From NORP240 sp942492445 (GTDB taxonomy: Bacteria > Pseudomonadota > Gammaproteobacteria > Pseudomonadales > Pseudohongiellaceae): a stretch of 64,000 nucleotides of DNA. The notes under the pieces were generated by a model that worked only from the letters and a program-made list of their open reading frames with translations, had not been told where the DNA came from and searched no databases. The stretch is from contig CALOEW010000086.1 of NCBI GenBank assembly GCA_942492445.1, positions 158,897 to 222,896 of the forward strand. Reading direction: 5' to 3'. A program made the translations under genes and the position numbers. Shown here piece after piece: positions 53,262 through 60,678 of this stretch (positions are counted from its first letter, which is position 1; each line of letters begins with the position of its first letter).

Positions 53262-54287
53262 ATGGCCCTGGAATTTGAAATTATCAATCGGTTTTTTCGC
53301 GACTCGGGTCTGGGATTTCCGAAACAGGGGGTCGACCTCGGCATTGGCGACGATTGTGCCCTGTTGAGTGTGAGCCCCGACTGTCAACTCGCCCTTTCCA
53401 TGGACCTGTTACAGGAGGGCGTGCATTTCCCGGTGGCTGCAGAGCCGGAACTGGTGGGGCAGCGGGCACTGGCAGTGAACCTCAGCGATCTTGCCGCCAT
53501 GGGCGCAGAGCCATTGTGCTTTACACTGGGGCTCAGCATTCCGGATTTTGACGAAGCCTGGTTGAAAGAATTCAGCAAAGGACTGTTGAAAATGGCATCC
53601 CGATTTGGCTGCCCGCTGGTCGGCGGGGATCTGATTCGGGGCGTACGGCAGGTAGCGATCCAGGTCCAGGGAAGGGTACCCGTCGGTGAGGCCCTGTTGC
53701 GCTCCGGAGCCAGCCCCGGCGACCTGATTTATGTTACCGGTACCCTGGGTGATGGTGCTGCAGCACTGGCCCTCATTGACAGTGCAGCGGGGAGGGGAGA
53801 TTCGCGCGAGAGGCAGCCATCATTGCAGAAAACCAGGCTGCGCAGTAAGCTGCGGGATCATTTCCTGCAGGCATTCTATCGGCCTGAACCCAGGGTACCG
53901 GTAGGCATGGCATTGCGAGGCCTGGCCAGTTCGGCTATCGATATTTCCGACGGTTTACTCAGCGACCTTGGTCATATTGTCAAAGCCAGTAATGTAGGCG
54001 CGGAAGTGGACGTTGCCCAGGTACCGCTCTCCGCAGCCATGCGGCAATTCGTGAAGGAAGAGGCGCGATTGCCACTGGCCCTGACCGGGGGTGATGACTA
54101 CGAGTTGTGCATCACCGTGGCTCCGGAGCATTGCAGCCGGGTTGAGGATGCGGTTGCCGCCCTGGATGTACCGCTTGCCCGCATCGGCGAAATTGTCACC
54201 GGTAACAGCGTACAGTGTCTCGACAGTCACGGCGAGCAGGTAACTTTTACACACAGCGGGTACAACCACTTCTACAGCGAGGAATAG
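53262..54287 (+). CDS. thiL: thiamine-monophosphate kinase
   Basis: A 341-residue AIR-synthase-fold kinase making thiamine diphosphate. Motifs: GIGDDCALLSVSPDCQLALSMDLLQEGVHF (metal-binding aspartates), VNLSDLAAMGAEP, GCPLVGGDLIRG, AIDISDGLLSDLGHI and LTGGDDYELCITV. A serine/arginine-rich insertion near residue 175-185 (RGDSRERQPSLQ) is slightly unusual. pgpA begins two bases after its stop. Confidence 0.95.
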   Translation: MALEFEIINRFFRDSGLGFPKQGVDLGIGDDCALLSVSPDCQLALSMDLLQEGVHFPVAAEPELVGQRALAVNLSDLAAMGAEPLCFTLGLSIPDFDEAWLKEFSKGLLKMASRFGCPLVGGDLIRGVRQVAIQVQGRVPVGEALLRSGASPGDLIYVTGTLGDGAAALALIDSAAGRGDSRERQPSLQKTRLRSKLRDHFLQAFYRPEPRVPVGMALRGLASSAIDISDGLLSDLGHIVKASNVGAEVDVAQVPLSAAMRQFVKEEARLPLALTGGDDYELCITVAPEHCSRVEDAVAALDVPLARIGEIVTGNSVQCLDSHGEQVTFTHSGYNHFYSEE

Positions 54288-54289
54288 CC

Positions 54290-54769
54290 ATGCAACCTGG
54301 GACAACGATCTGGCGGAATCCGGTTCACCTGCTGGCATTCGGATTCGGTAGTGGGTTGTCTCCCCGGGCACCCGGTACCTGCGGTACCCTGGTGGCAGTG
54401 CTGTTGTATGTGCTTTTTCCACCACTGCACTGGTCTGTGTATCTGCTGATGCTGATCGCGGCATTTCTCCTGGGAATCTGGCTTTGCGGGAGGACCAGCA
54501 GGGACCTGGGTGTACATGATCACGGCGGTATCGTCTGGGACGAATTCGTGGGTTACTGGGTCACCATGTTCATGGCTCCGGACGGGTGGCAATGGGTCCT
54601 TGGCGGGTTTGCGCTGTTCCGGCTTCTGGACATCCTCAAACCCTGGCCCATCAAATGGGCGGACCAGCGCGTGGGTGGCGGTTTGGGAATCATGCTGGAT
54701 GACGTAATAGCGGGTATAATGGGCGCCCTTTTTTTACAGGCCATCGCGTTGCTGGCAGTTTCCGGCTGA
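54290..54769 (+). CDS. pgpA: phosphatidylglycerophosphatase A
   Basis: A 159-residue membrane enzyme that dephosphorylates phosphatidylglycerophosphate. Motifs: NPVHLLAFGFGSGLSPRAPGTCGTL at the N-terminus, DHGGIVWDEFVGYW (metal site), LKPWPIKWADQRVGGGLGIMLDDVIAG, and three to four membrane segments. The start at 54290 follows GAGGA; a longer frame upstream lies inside thiL. ribA follows after 58 bases. Confidence 0.95.
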   Translation: MQPGTTIWRNPVHLLAFGFGSGLSPRAPGTCGTLVAVLLYVLFPPLHWSVYLLMLIAAFLLGIWLCGRTSRDLGVHDHGGIVWDEFVGYWVTMFMAPDGWQWVLGGFALFRLLDILKPWPIKWADQRVGGGLGIMLDDVIAGIMGALFLQAIALLAVSG

Positions 54770-54827
54770 TGCAGACGTTGGCCCGCAGCCGGCCAAGAGT
54801 TTCGGCCCCGTTGGATATAACCAGAAA

Positions 54828-55421
54828 ATGCAGTCTACCGTAAAACATGTTGCTTCGGCCCGGCTCCCCACTCAATGGGGAGTGTTCACCATCCATGGTT
54901 TTGAGGATACCGCCACGGGCAAGGAGCACGTGGCGCTGGCCATGGGTGATACCGCGACCGGAGAACCGCTTCTGACCCGTATTCATTCCGAGTGCCTGAC
55001 CGGCGACTGCCTGTTCAGCCAGCGCTGCGATTGCGGTCCTCAATTGCAGTATGCCATTGAAAGCGTCGCCGCCGAGGGGCGCGGCCTTATTCTTTATCTG
55101 CGACAGGAAGGGCGGGGTATTGGATTGCTGAACAAGATCAAGGCTTACGAATTGCAGGATTGCGGAGCCGACACCGTGGAAGCGAATGAACAACTTGGAT
55201 TTGAAGCAGACAGTCGCGAATACCAGATCTGCCAGCCTATGCTCAAGCACTTCAAGGTGCGCAGTGTCCGCCTGTTGACCAACAACCCACGCAAGGTGGA
55301 TGCCATGGGTGAGATGGGTATTGAAGTGGCTGAGCGGCTGCCCATCCACGTGGGTGTCAATTCTCACAATGAAAGCTACCTGGCCGCGAAGATCAACAAG
55401 CTCGGGCACCTGGAGAGCTAG
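54828..55421 (+). CDS. ribA: GTP cyclohydrolase II
   Basis: A 197-residue stand-alone RibA opening the GTP ring, the first step of riboflavin synthesis. The zinc-binding motif is intact: HSECLTGDCLFSQRCDCGPQ, followed by LYLRQEGRGIGLLNKIKAYELQD and RLLTNNPRKVDAM. It complements the degenerate RibA part of ribBX. Its TAG stop lies inside a CTAG shared with the convergent btuF stop. Confidence 0.97.
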   Translation: MQSTVKHVASARLPTQWGVFTIHGFEDTATGKEHVALAMGDTATGEPLLTRIHSECLTGDCLFSQRCDCGPQLQYAIESVAAEGRGLILYLRQEGRGIGLLNKIKAYELQDCGADTVEANEQLGFEADSREYQICQPMLKHFKVRSVRLLTNNPRKVDAMGEMGIEVAERLPIHVGVNSHNESYLAAKINKLGHLES

Positions 55422-56320
55422 GGGGAACGGGCCCGGTCAATCTGTTGACACATCCGGGAGACTCCCTGAAGCGCCCTGGGTGTATGGCGCTGAACCAGGT
55501 CCGGCGGAATGAAATACAGGTGACCCTGCTTAACGGCATCCAGCTGTTCCCAGGCAAGCCAGGCGTCGAGCCACTCGGGGCGGGCGATGTCCATGCCACT
55601 GGCGATGATGACCTGGGGATTTCGGACCAGCACCGCTTCGGTAGTGACTTTGGGAGCCATCAGCCTGAGGTCGGCGAATATGTTGTTGCCGCCGCACAAT
55701 GATATCATGTCGTTGATCAGTTCATTGCCTCCGGCCGTTATCAGCGGCTTGTCCCATACCTGGTAAAATACCCGCACTCCGGGTTTATCCGCGTACTTTG
55801 CCTGTAAACGGAACAGGGTGTCTGTGAAATCATGGATTACCGCAGCGGCCTCGGAGCCGGTGCCGGCCAGGGCAGCCATTCTCTCCATGTGCCGGGGAAT
55901 ACTGGATAGTTCCCGTGGTTCAGCCACGTAGACCGTGAGCCCGAGTTGTCGCAGCCGGGTAATCGCCGCCGCAGGATTCCCTGATTTCCAGGAAACAACC
56001 AGGTCGGGCTGCAGCGAGATAATGGTTTCCATGTCCAGCAGATCGTGACGGCCGACAACGGGTAGGTCGTTTGCTTCAGGCGGGTAATCGCTGTATTCAA
56101 CCACACCAACGATGCGATCTCCCGCGCCGATGGCAAACAACATCTCGGTGAGAGACGGAGCCAGACTGATAATCCGGGTCGCGGGCCGATCCATGATTAT
56201 CGTGTTGCCTTCATCATCCACTACCTGGAGTGCTACTACAGCAAGCGTCGGCAGGCTGCCAGACAGGCACAGGACCATCAGCGCAAAGACCAGCAGCCAG
56301 CTTGTCACTGGACCAGACAT
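55418..56320 (-). CDS. btuF: cobalamin-binding periplasmic protein BtuF
   Basis: A 300-residue ABC substrate-binding protein with a signal peptide (ALMVLCLSGSLPTLAVVA) and the TroA/BtuF fold: RIISLAPSLTEMLFAIGAGDRIVGVVEYSDYP (in parts) and YVAEPRELSSIPRHMERMAAL. It delivers vitamin B12 to BtuCD, whose genes are not in the window. It starts one base before the cobO stop ends (TGATG), so both are in one transcript under the upstream cobalamin riboswitch, which supports the cobalamin assignment. Confidence 0.9.
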   Translation of the reverse strand: MSGPVTSWLLVFALMVLCLSGSLPTLAVVALQVVDDEGNTIIMDRPATRIISLAPSLTEMLFAIGAGDRIVGVVEYSDYPPEANDLPVVGRHDLLDMETIISLQPDLVVSWKSGNPAAAITRLRQLGLTVYVAEPRELSSIPRHMERMAALAGTGSEAAAVIHDFTDTLFRLQAKYADKPGVRVFYQVWDKPLITAGGNELINDMISLCGGNNIFADLRLMAPKVTTEAVLVRNPQVIIASGMDIARPEWLDAWLAWEQLDAVKQGHLYFIPPDLVQRHTPRALQGVSRMCQQIDRARSP

Positions 56321-56934
56321 CAGTAATCAATCCCCTTCTGTACTCTGACACCGGCATTGAATGCATGTTTGGTGTCCCTGATTTCACTGACCGTGTCGGC
56401 CATTTCAACCAGTTCCCTGCCGGCATTACGCCCGGTGACGATTACGTGCTGGTTCTCCGGTCTGGCCGCCAGGGCGTTCAGTACCCGTGTCTTTTCCAGG
56501 TATCCATACGTCAGCATGTAGGTAAGTTCGTCCAGCAGGAGCACGTCGATAGAGCTGTCCTGCAACAGTTTTTCAGCCTGTTGCCAGGTTTTTTCCGCGG
56601 CGGCGATGTCGGTATCCCGATCCTGGGTTTCCCAGGTGAACCCGGTGGCCATGACGTGGAATTGCACCAGCGGATGATCGTTGAACAGCAGGTGTTCGCC
56701 GCATTCCCAGGTGCCTTTGATGAATTGCACCACTCCGCAGTGAAGGCCATGCCCGACGCTTCTGGCGATCATTCCAAACGCGGAGGAGCTCTTGCCCTTG
56801 CCGTTGCCGGTCAAAACCACCAGCAGGCCCTTGTCGGCAGTGGCCTTGGCAATCTGGCTGTCCACGTGGGCTTTCTTACGCTGCATGGCTTTTTTGTGGC
56901 GTGCCGAGCGGTCTCCTGAGGACTTGCCGTTCAT
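56320..56934 (-). CDS. cobO: cob(I)alamin adenosyltransferase (CobO/BtuR)
   Basis: A 204-residue CobA/CobO-type enzyme transferring adenosyl from ATP to cobalt in corrinoids. The P-loop is LLVVLTGNGKGKSSSAFGM, followed by GVVQFIKGTWECGEH, DVLLLDELTYMLTYGYL and ENQHVIVTGRNAGREL. The first 25 residues are basic (RHKKAMQRKKAHVDSQI). It has a weak ribosome site. It is preceded on the same strand by a cobalamin riboswitch. Confidence 0.95.
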   Translation of the reverse strand: MNGKSSGDRSARHKKAMQRKKAHVDSQIAKATADKGLLVVLTGNGKGKSSSAFGMIARSVGHGLHCGVVQFIKGTWECGEHLLFNDHPLVQFHVMATGFTWETQDRDTDIAAAEKTWQQAEKLLQDSSIDVLLLDELTYMLTYGYLEKTRVLNALAARPENQHVIVTGRNAGRELVEMADTVSEIRDTKHAFNAGVRVQKGIDY

Positions 56935-57087
56935 GAGGACAGTCTCGGGAAAGCTTCTGACAGCGCAGCCCCGCAGCCGGGTACCCGGTCGGGTTCGAAT
57001 GTTACGAAGTGGTACAGACCACAGAAAAGGATTGACACAGATTGAGCCCTCCGCTCGTTTCTTTGTTCACACAGTGAAATGGGCTGT

Positions 57088-57255
57088 CGACGGGCTGGTA
57101 TCGGACTCGTGAGCCGACCGGTGTTACTGGTCTGGCGGCACTCACCGTTGCGGGGGCAGTGCCGGATTCTCACCGGCTTCCCATTCAGGTTCGACGTTGG
57201 GGCGGCGCGACAGCGACCGCGTTCGGAAACATCGACACCCGTGCCTGACAGGCTG
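57088..57255 (-). ncRNA. cobalamin (AdoCbl) riboswitch
   Basis: The minus strand holds the core GGGAAGCCGGTGAGAATCCG (from 57183 downward), continued by GCACTGCCCCCGCAAC. The 3' B12-box-like element GAGTCCGATACCAGCC lies near 57094-57109. A GC-rich stem region and GGGTGTCGATG lie on the 5' side near 57230-57250. These are the conserved segments of the cobalamin riboswitch in the right order. It controls cobO-btuF, whose start is about 150 bases downstream. The mechanism (termination or ribosome-site masking) cannot be read with confidence. Confidence 0.9.
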
Positions 57256-57440
57256 GTAAGTCTAGCGGCAGAGGACAGCCAGGTCAAAGGTTGTGTACCG
57301 GAACCGTTTGTCGACAGGTGTCGGCGATCGGTCCGGAGAGACTCCACCGGTGGATTGTGCTGTCGCAGTATTTAGGTTAAGGTCTGAGGAGCCTCTGAAC
57401 ATGCGCTTGGCTTGCCGTTCGGAGGTTTGATGATTCTATT

Positions 57441-57468
57441 AAGTTTTTCCAGATAAGTTTTTCCAGAT
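57441..57468 (+). repeat. perfect tandem duplication of 14 bases
   Basis: AAGTTTTTCCAGAT occurs twice head to tail immediately before the GGAGG of the next gene. It probably arose by slippage. It lies in the 5' leader of the exported protein gene. Confidence 0.85.
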
Positions 57469-57478
57469 TGGAGGCGTC

Positions 57479-58498
57479 ATGAACAAAGCAAGAACGCTGA
57501 TTTTCACCATCAGCCTTGTCACCCTAGGAGGCACCCTGTCCCAGCAGGCCTCAGCTGCGGAAGATTACGAGGTGCCGCGAACCGAGTGGGGGCAGCCTGA
57601 TTTGCACGGAGTATGGAATTTCTCTTCAGACATTCCGATGGAACGCCCTCCGCAGTACGGCGAGCGTCAGTTTCTGACTGAAGCGGAAATTGAGGAAATC
57701 CGCGCCCGCCAGGCGGCCAGGGACGCGGCTTCCGACTCTGCGCTGCCGATCAGCGGTGTGGATGAATCATACAATGATTTCTGGGTTGAGAATGCCGGTA
57801 TCGGCGACAGCGTTCGAACTTCTCATATCGTGTATCCTGCGGATGGGCGGTTGCCCGACCTGGTACCCGACGCCATCGCCGGCCAGGGTGTCTACGGAGG
57901 GGCGACCACAGGTGAATCGCGGCCCGTGCGTATCAGCGCCGGAGGCATCGGCACCGACGGTCCTGAGGATCGGGGGTTGTCCGAGCGCTGTCTGGTGGGA
58001 TTCAATGCCGGTCCGCCGATGATGCCGAGTCTTTATAACAATAACGTTCAGCTGTTCCAGAGCAAGGACACAGCGGTGATCCTCACCGAGATGATTCACG
58101 ATGCCCGCATCGTACCCCTGTACGATGGGCCGGAAGAATTCCCTGAGCTTAACGAGGAACTGACCTCCTGGACCGGAACGTCCCGAGGATACTGGGAAGG
58201 CGATACACTCGTAGTGGTGACGGAAAACTTCAATGGCCTTTCCAGCAGCTTCGGCTCCGCGGGAACCTCTGCCGATAAGGTTCTCACTGAGCGCTTTACC
58301 CGCGTTTCCTATGACACGTTGAATTATGAGTGGACCCTGGAAGACCCTGCCACCTATACCGATAAAATAACAGCCATCGTGCCCATGACCAAGGTGGCGG
58401 GCCAGATCTACGAGTACGCCTGTCACGAGGGAAATTACGGCATGGTTAACATCCTGCGCGGAGCCCGTGTGCAGGAGCGGATGGAAGGTTCCGAGTAG
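57479..58498 (+). CDS. exported protein of unknown function, 'PDLxGVW' family
   Basis: A 339-residue protein with a signal peptide (TISLVTLGGTLSQQASA) and recognisable conserved pieces: WGQPDLHGVWNFSS near the N-terminus, RGYWEGDTLVVVTENF in the middle and YEYACHEGNYGMVNILRG near the C-terminus. The WEGDTLVV segment is shared with the gene at 62595. Such proteins are common in marine gammaproteobacteria and acidobacteria, but I know no function. GGAGG lies five bases before the ATG. It is divergent from the riboswitch-controlled cobO operon and ends with a clear terminator. Confidence 0.75.
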   Translation: MNKARTLIFTISLVTLGGTLSQQASAAEDYEVPRTEWGQPDLHGVWNFSSDIPMERPPQYGERQFLTEAEIEEIRARQAARDAASDSALPISGVDESYNDFWVENAGIGDSVRTSHIVYPADGRLPDLVPDAIAGQGVYGGATTGESRPVRISAGGIGTDGPEDRGLSERCLVGFNAGPPMMPSLYNNNVQLFQSKDTAVILTEMIHDARIVPLYDGPEEFPELNEELTSWTGTSRGYWEGDTLVVVTENFNGLSSSFGSAGTSADKVLTERFTRVSYDTLNYEWTLEDPATYTDKITAIVPMTKVAGQIYEYACHEGNYGMVNILRGARVQERMEGSE

Positions 58499-58534
58499 CC
58501 GAACCGACAGGCTCGGACCAGGTTTTACCTGGAA

Positions 58535-58572
58535 ATGGCCCCTGGCGTTGCTGCCTGGGGCCATTTTTATTG
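58535..58572 (+). terminator. intrinsic terminator after the exported protein gene
   Basis: ATGGCCCC (58535-58542) pairs perfectly with GGGGCCAT (58557-58564), followed by TTTTTATT. A classical GC stem with a T-run, 37 bases after the stop. Confidence 0.85.
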
Positions 58573-58627
58573 GGGTTGGGGTGTTGAGTTGTTGGTGGTG
58601 ATATCCACCTTACCACTTTAGGCTGTT

Positions 58628-58972
58628 GCGACAGTTTCCATTGCCAAAAAATCCCAGAAGCAACTATTGACTATTGCGCGAGCGATTCTGGCGAATCCTG
58701 ATATCCTGATTCTGGATGAAGCCACCTCAAATGTGGATACCCGCACCGAGATGCAGATTCAGCAGGCAATGAAAAAACTGATGAAAAACCGCACCAGTTT
58801 TGTCATCGCCCATCGCCTTTCGACGATTCAGGATGCCGAGAAAATTCTCGTCATGGATAAAGGCAGGATTATCGAATAAGGCACTCACGGCGAATTGATG
58901 GCACGAAGAGGCTTCTACCACGATCTGTTCCTGTCGCAGTTTTCTGAACCGGAAGTCGCTGTCGCCAGGTGA
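58628..58972 (+). pseudogene. remnant of an ABC exporter ATPase (MsbA-like), truncated and with an in-frame stop
   Basis: The frame reads KSQKQLLTIARAILANPDIL, then ILDEATSNVDTRTEMQIQQAM, FVIAHRLSTIQDAEKILVM and GRIIE, then a TAA at 58877-58879. It continues in the same frame as GTHGELMARRGFYHDLFLSQF to a TGA at 58970-58972. This is the Walker B, D-loop and H-loop end of an ABC exporter. The Walker A, Q-loop and membrane domain are absent, and the signature is damaged (SQKQ instead of SGGQ). The TAA most likely replaces a CAA (usual IIEQGTH). It is a non-functional relic. Confidence 0.85.
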
Positions 58973-59036
58973 AGCACAGTCAAAGATTCGGTATTGCACT
59001 TCAATTTCAACTGGCGGGTCAGCTCATGGTGACTCG

Positions 59037-60584
59037 CTAATTCGACAAGGTGTACTTGTCACGCAGGTAGCGATCCAGCGCGTCCAGATGCTGGGTACGG
59101 GAACGCGATCCCTGCTCGACCTCGGCTCCGATTATCAGCTGGGTACGGGAATCCAGGTCATAGCCTGGCCAGCGGGGCAGGCCCTCGCGGTTGGGAGACC
59201 CGGTAGCTGCGAACTGTACCCAGTAATCGTTCATCAATCGGGCTATTTCCTTATCGGTCTGTGAAACAGGCTGTTCCAGGTTGTTGAATACGTACTGCAC
59301 TTCCATGAAGTGAGGTGCTCTTTCCCCAGGGTCCATGAGGTTGCGCGTAAACACGTACATGTAGGTGTCGGCCTCCGAGCTTGCCATCGCATGCACCAGC
59401 TCCCTGGTCGCTCTCGCAAACAGAGTATCGGTTTGCAGATCCACTTCACTGTCGAAGATCCGGCCAGGGCTGGCGGCCGAATACAGGTTGACCAGATCCG
59501 GCTGATCAGTACCGAATACTTCCTGCAACGCTCTTCGTTGCGCAGCTATTGATTGCGGCACGCTGTTGCGCCTCGTGTAAAGCAGGCCTTCACCGTCGTT
59601 GAATCCAGCCAGCAGGGGGACAGCATTCTGCCTGCCCTGTTCAAAAATCAGCATGGGCGCCTGTGGGTACAACCAGTTGTCCACCACAAGAGAGACGCCG
59701 AGTTCCAGGTTCTGCACGTCCACGGCAGAGAGCGCGCGCATCTTTTCAACGTTCACGGGGCCATCAACACCCAGCTCCTGCAATTTGGCAGCAATAGCCT
59801 TTGTGCCGCGTGCTTCAGCACTTTCGGAAAACCCGTTCGGCGTTTTCAAATTGGTTACGTTGGCAGTGTGAATCCAGGTGCTCTGGGAAATGGCCTTGTG
59901 AAACAGTCCCTTCGCCATGGGAGTGGCCAGCAGCGCATAGATGCTGCCTCCGCCGGCGGATTCACCGAAAATAGTGACGTTGTTCCTGTCGCCGCCAAAC
60001 TGGTCTATATTGTCCTGAACCCATTGCAGCGCTGCCAGACTGTCCAGTATTCCGTAATTGCCTGACACCCCCCGCTCCGATTCGGCTGACAGTGCCGGAT
60101 GGGCCATCCAGCCGAAGGCGCCGAGGCGATAGTTGATGGACACCAGCACCACTCCGTTGTCAGCAAATGCTGCTCCGTCGTACATCGGGTAGCTGTTGGA
60201 ATGGACAGTCCACCCGCCACCGTGTATCCAGACCATGACTGGCAGGCGTTCATCACTTTCAGCCTGAGTCCAGACATTGATATACAGGCAGTCCTCGCTG
60301 CTGTAGGTGTTTTCAAGCCGTTGCGGGCAGGATGCGCCGTGGCGATCGCTGGGGCGAACACCCCGCCAGGGGACTGGCGGTTGTGGCGCCTTCCAGCGAA
60401 GGTCCCCGATTGGCGGAGCTGCGTAGGGGATACCGAGAAATGCCTGCACACCGTTGTCCAGTGTTTTGCCGGTGATGAGTCCACCGGTGACTGCCACAGG
60501 CTCCTCGACCGCGCTGGCGAAGGAAGCAAAAATTACACAGAGTATTGAAAGGGAACGGGTAAGGTTGAAGCGGATAGTAGTCAT
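59037..60584 (-). CDS. exported type-B carboxylesterase
   Basis: A 515-residue alpha/beta hydrolase of the carboxylesterase/para-nitrobenzyl esterase family. The signal peptide is SLSILCVIFASFASA. Motifs: LGIPYAAPPIGDLRW, SEDCLYINVW, VMVWIHGGGW (oxyanion hole), NVTIFGESAGGGSIYALL with the nucleophile serine, and the histidine in ERAPHFMEVQYVF. It cleaves carboxylic esters; natural substrate unknown. The start at 60584 (MTTIRFNLTRS) puts the signal peptide at the N-terminus. The upstream in-frame extension is cysteine-rich and unlikely. Divergent from the antiporter gene. Confidence 0.9.
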   Translation of the reverse strand: MTTIRFNLTRSLSILCVIFASFASAVEEPVAVTGGLITGKTLDNGVQAFLGIPYAAPPIGDLRWKAPQPPVPWRGVRPSDRHGASCPQRLENTYSSEDCLYINVWTQAESDERLPVMVWIHGGGWTVHSNSYPMYDGAAFADNGVVLVSINYRLGAFGWMAHPALSAESERGVSGNYGILDSLAALQWVQDNIDQFGGDRNNVTIFGESAGGGSIYALLATPMAKGLFHKAISQSTWIHTANVTNLKTPNGFSESAEARGTKAIAAKLQELGVDGPVNVEKMRALSAVDVQNLELGVSLVVDNWLYPQAPMLIFEQGRQNAVPLLAGFNDGEGLLYTRRNSVPQSIAAQRRALQEVFGTDQPDLVNLYSAASPGRIFDSEVDLQTDTLFARATRELVHAMASSEADTYMYVFTRNLMDPGERAPHFMEVQYVFNNLEQPVSQTDKEIARLMNDYWVQFAATGSPNREGLPRWPGYDLDSRTQLIIGAEVEQGSRSRTQHLDALDRYLRDKYTLSN

Positions 60585-60678
60585 TGTAGTAGTCTTGAAA
60601 TTGTAATCAGGTTGAATTTGGAAAAGCAGTTTATTCCAGCAGCCATTGTAGCCTCCCAGACAGCAGAGTGCCCGCAAA

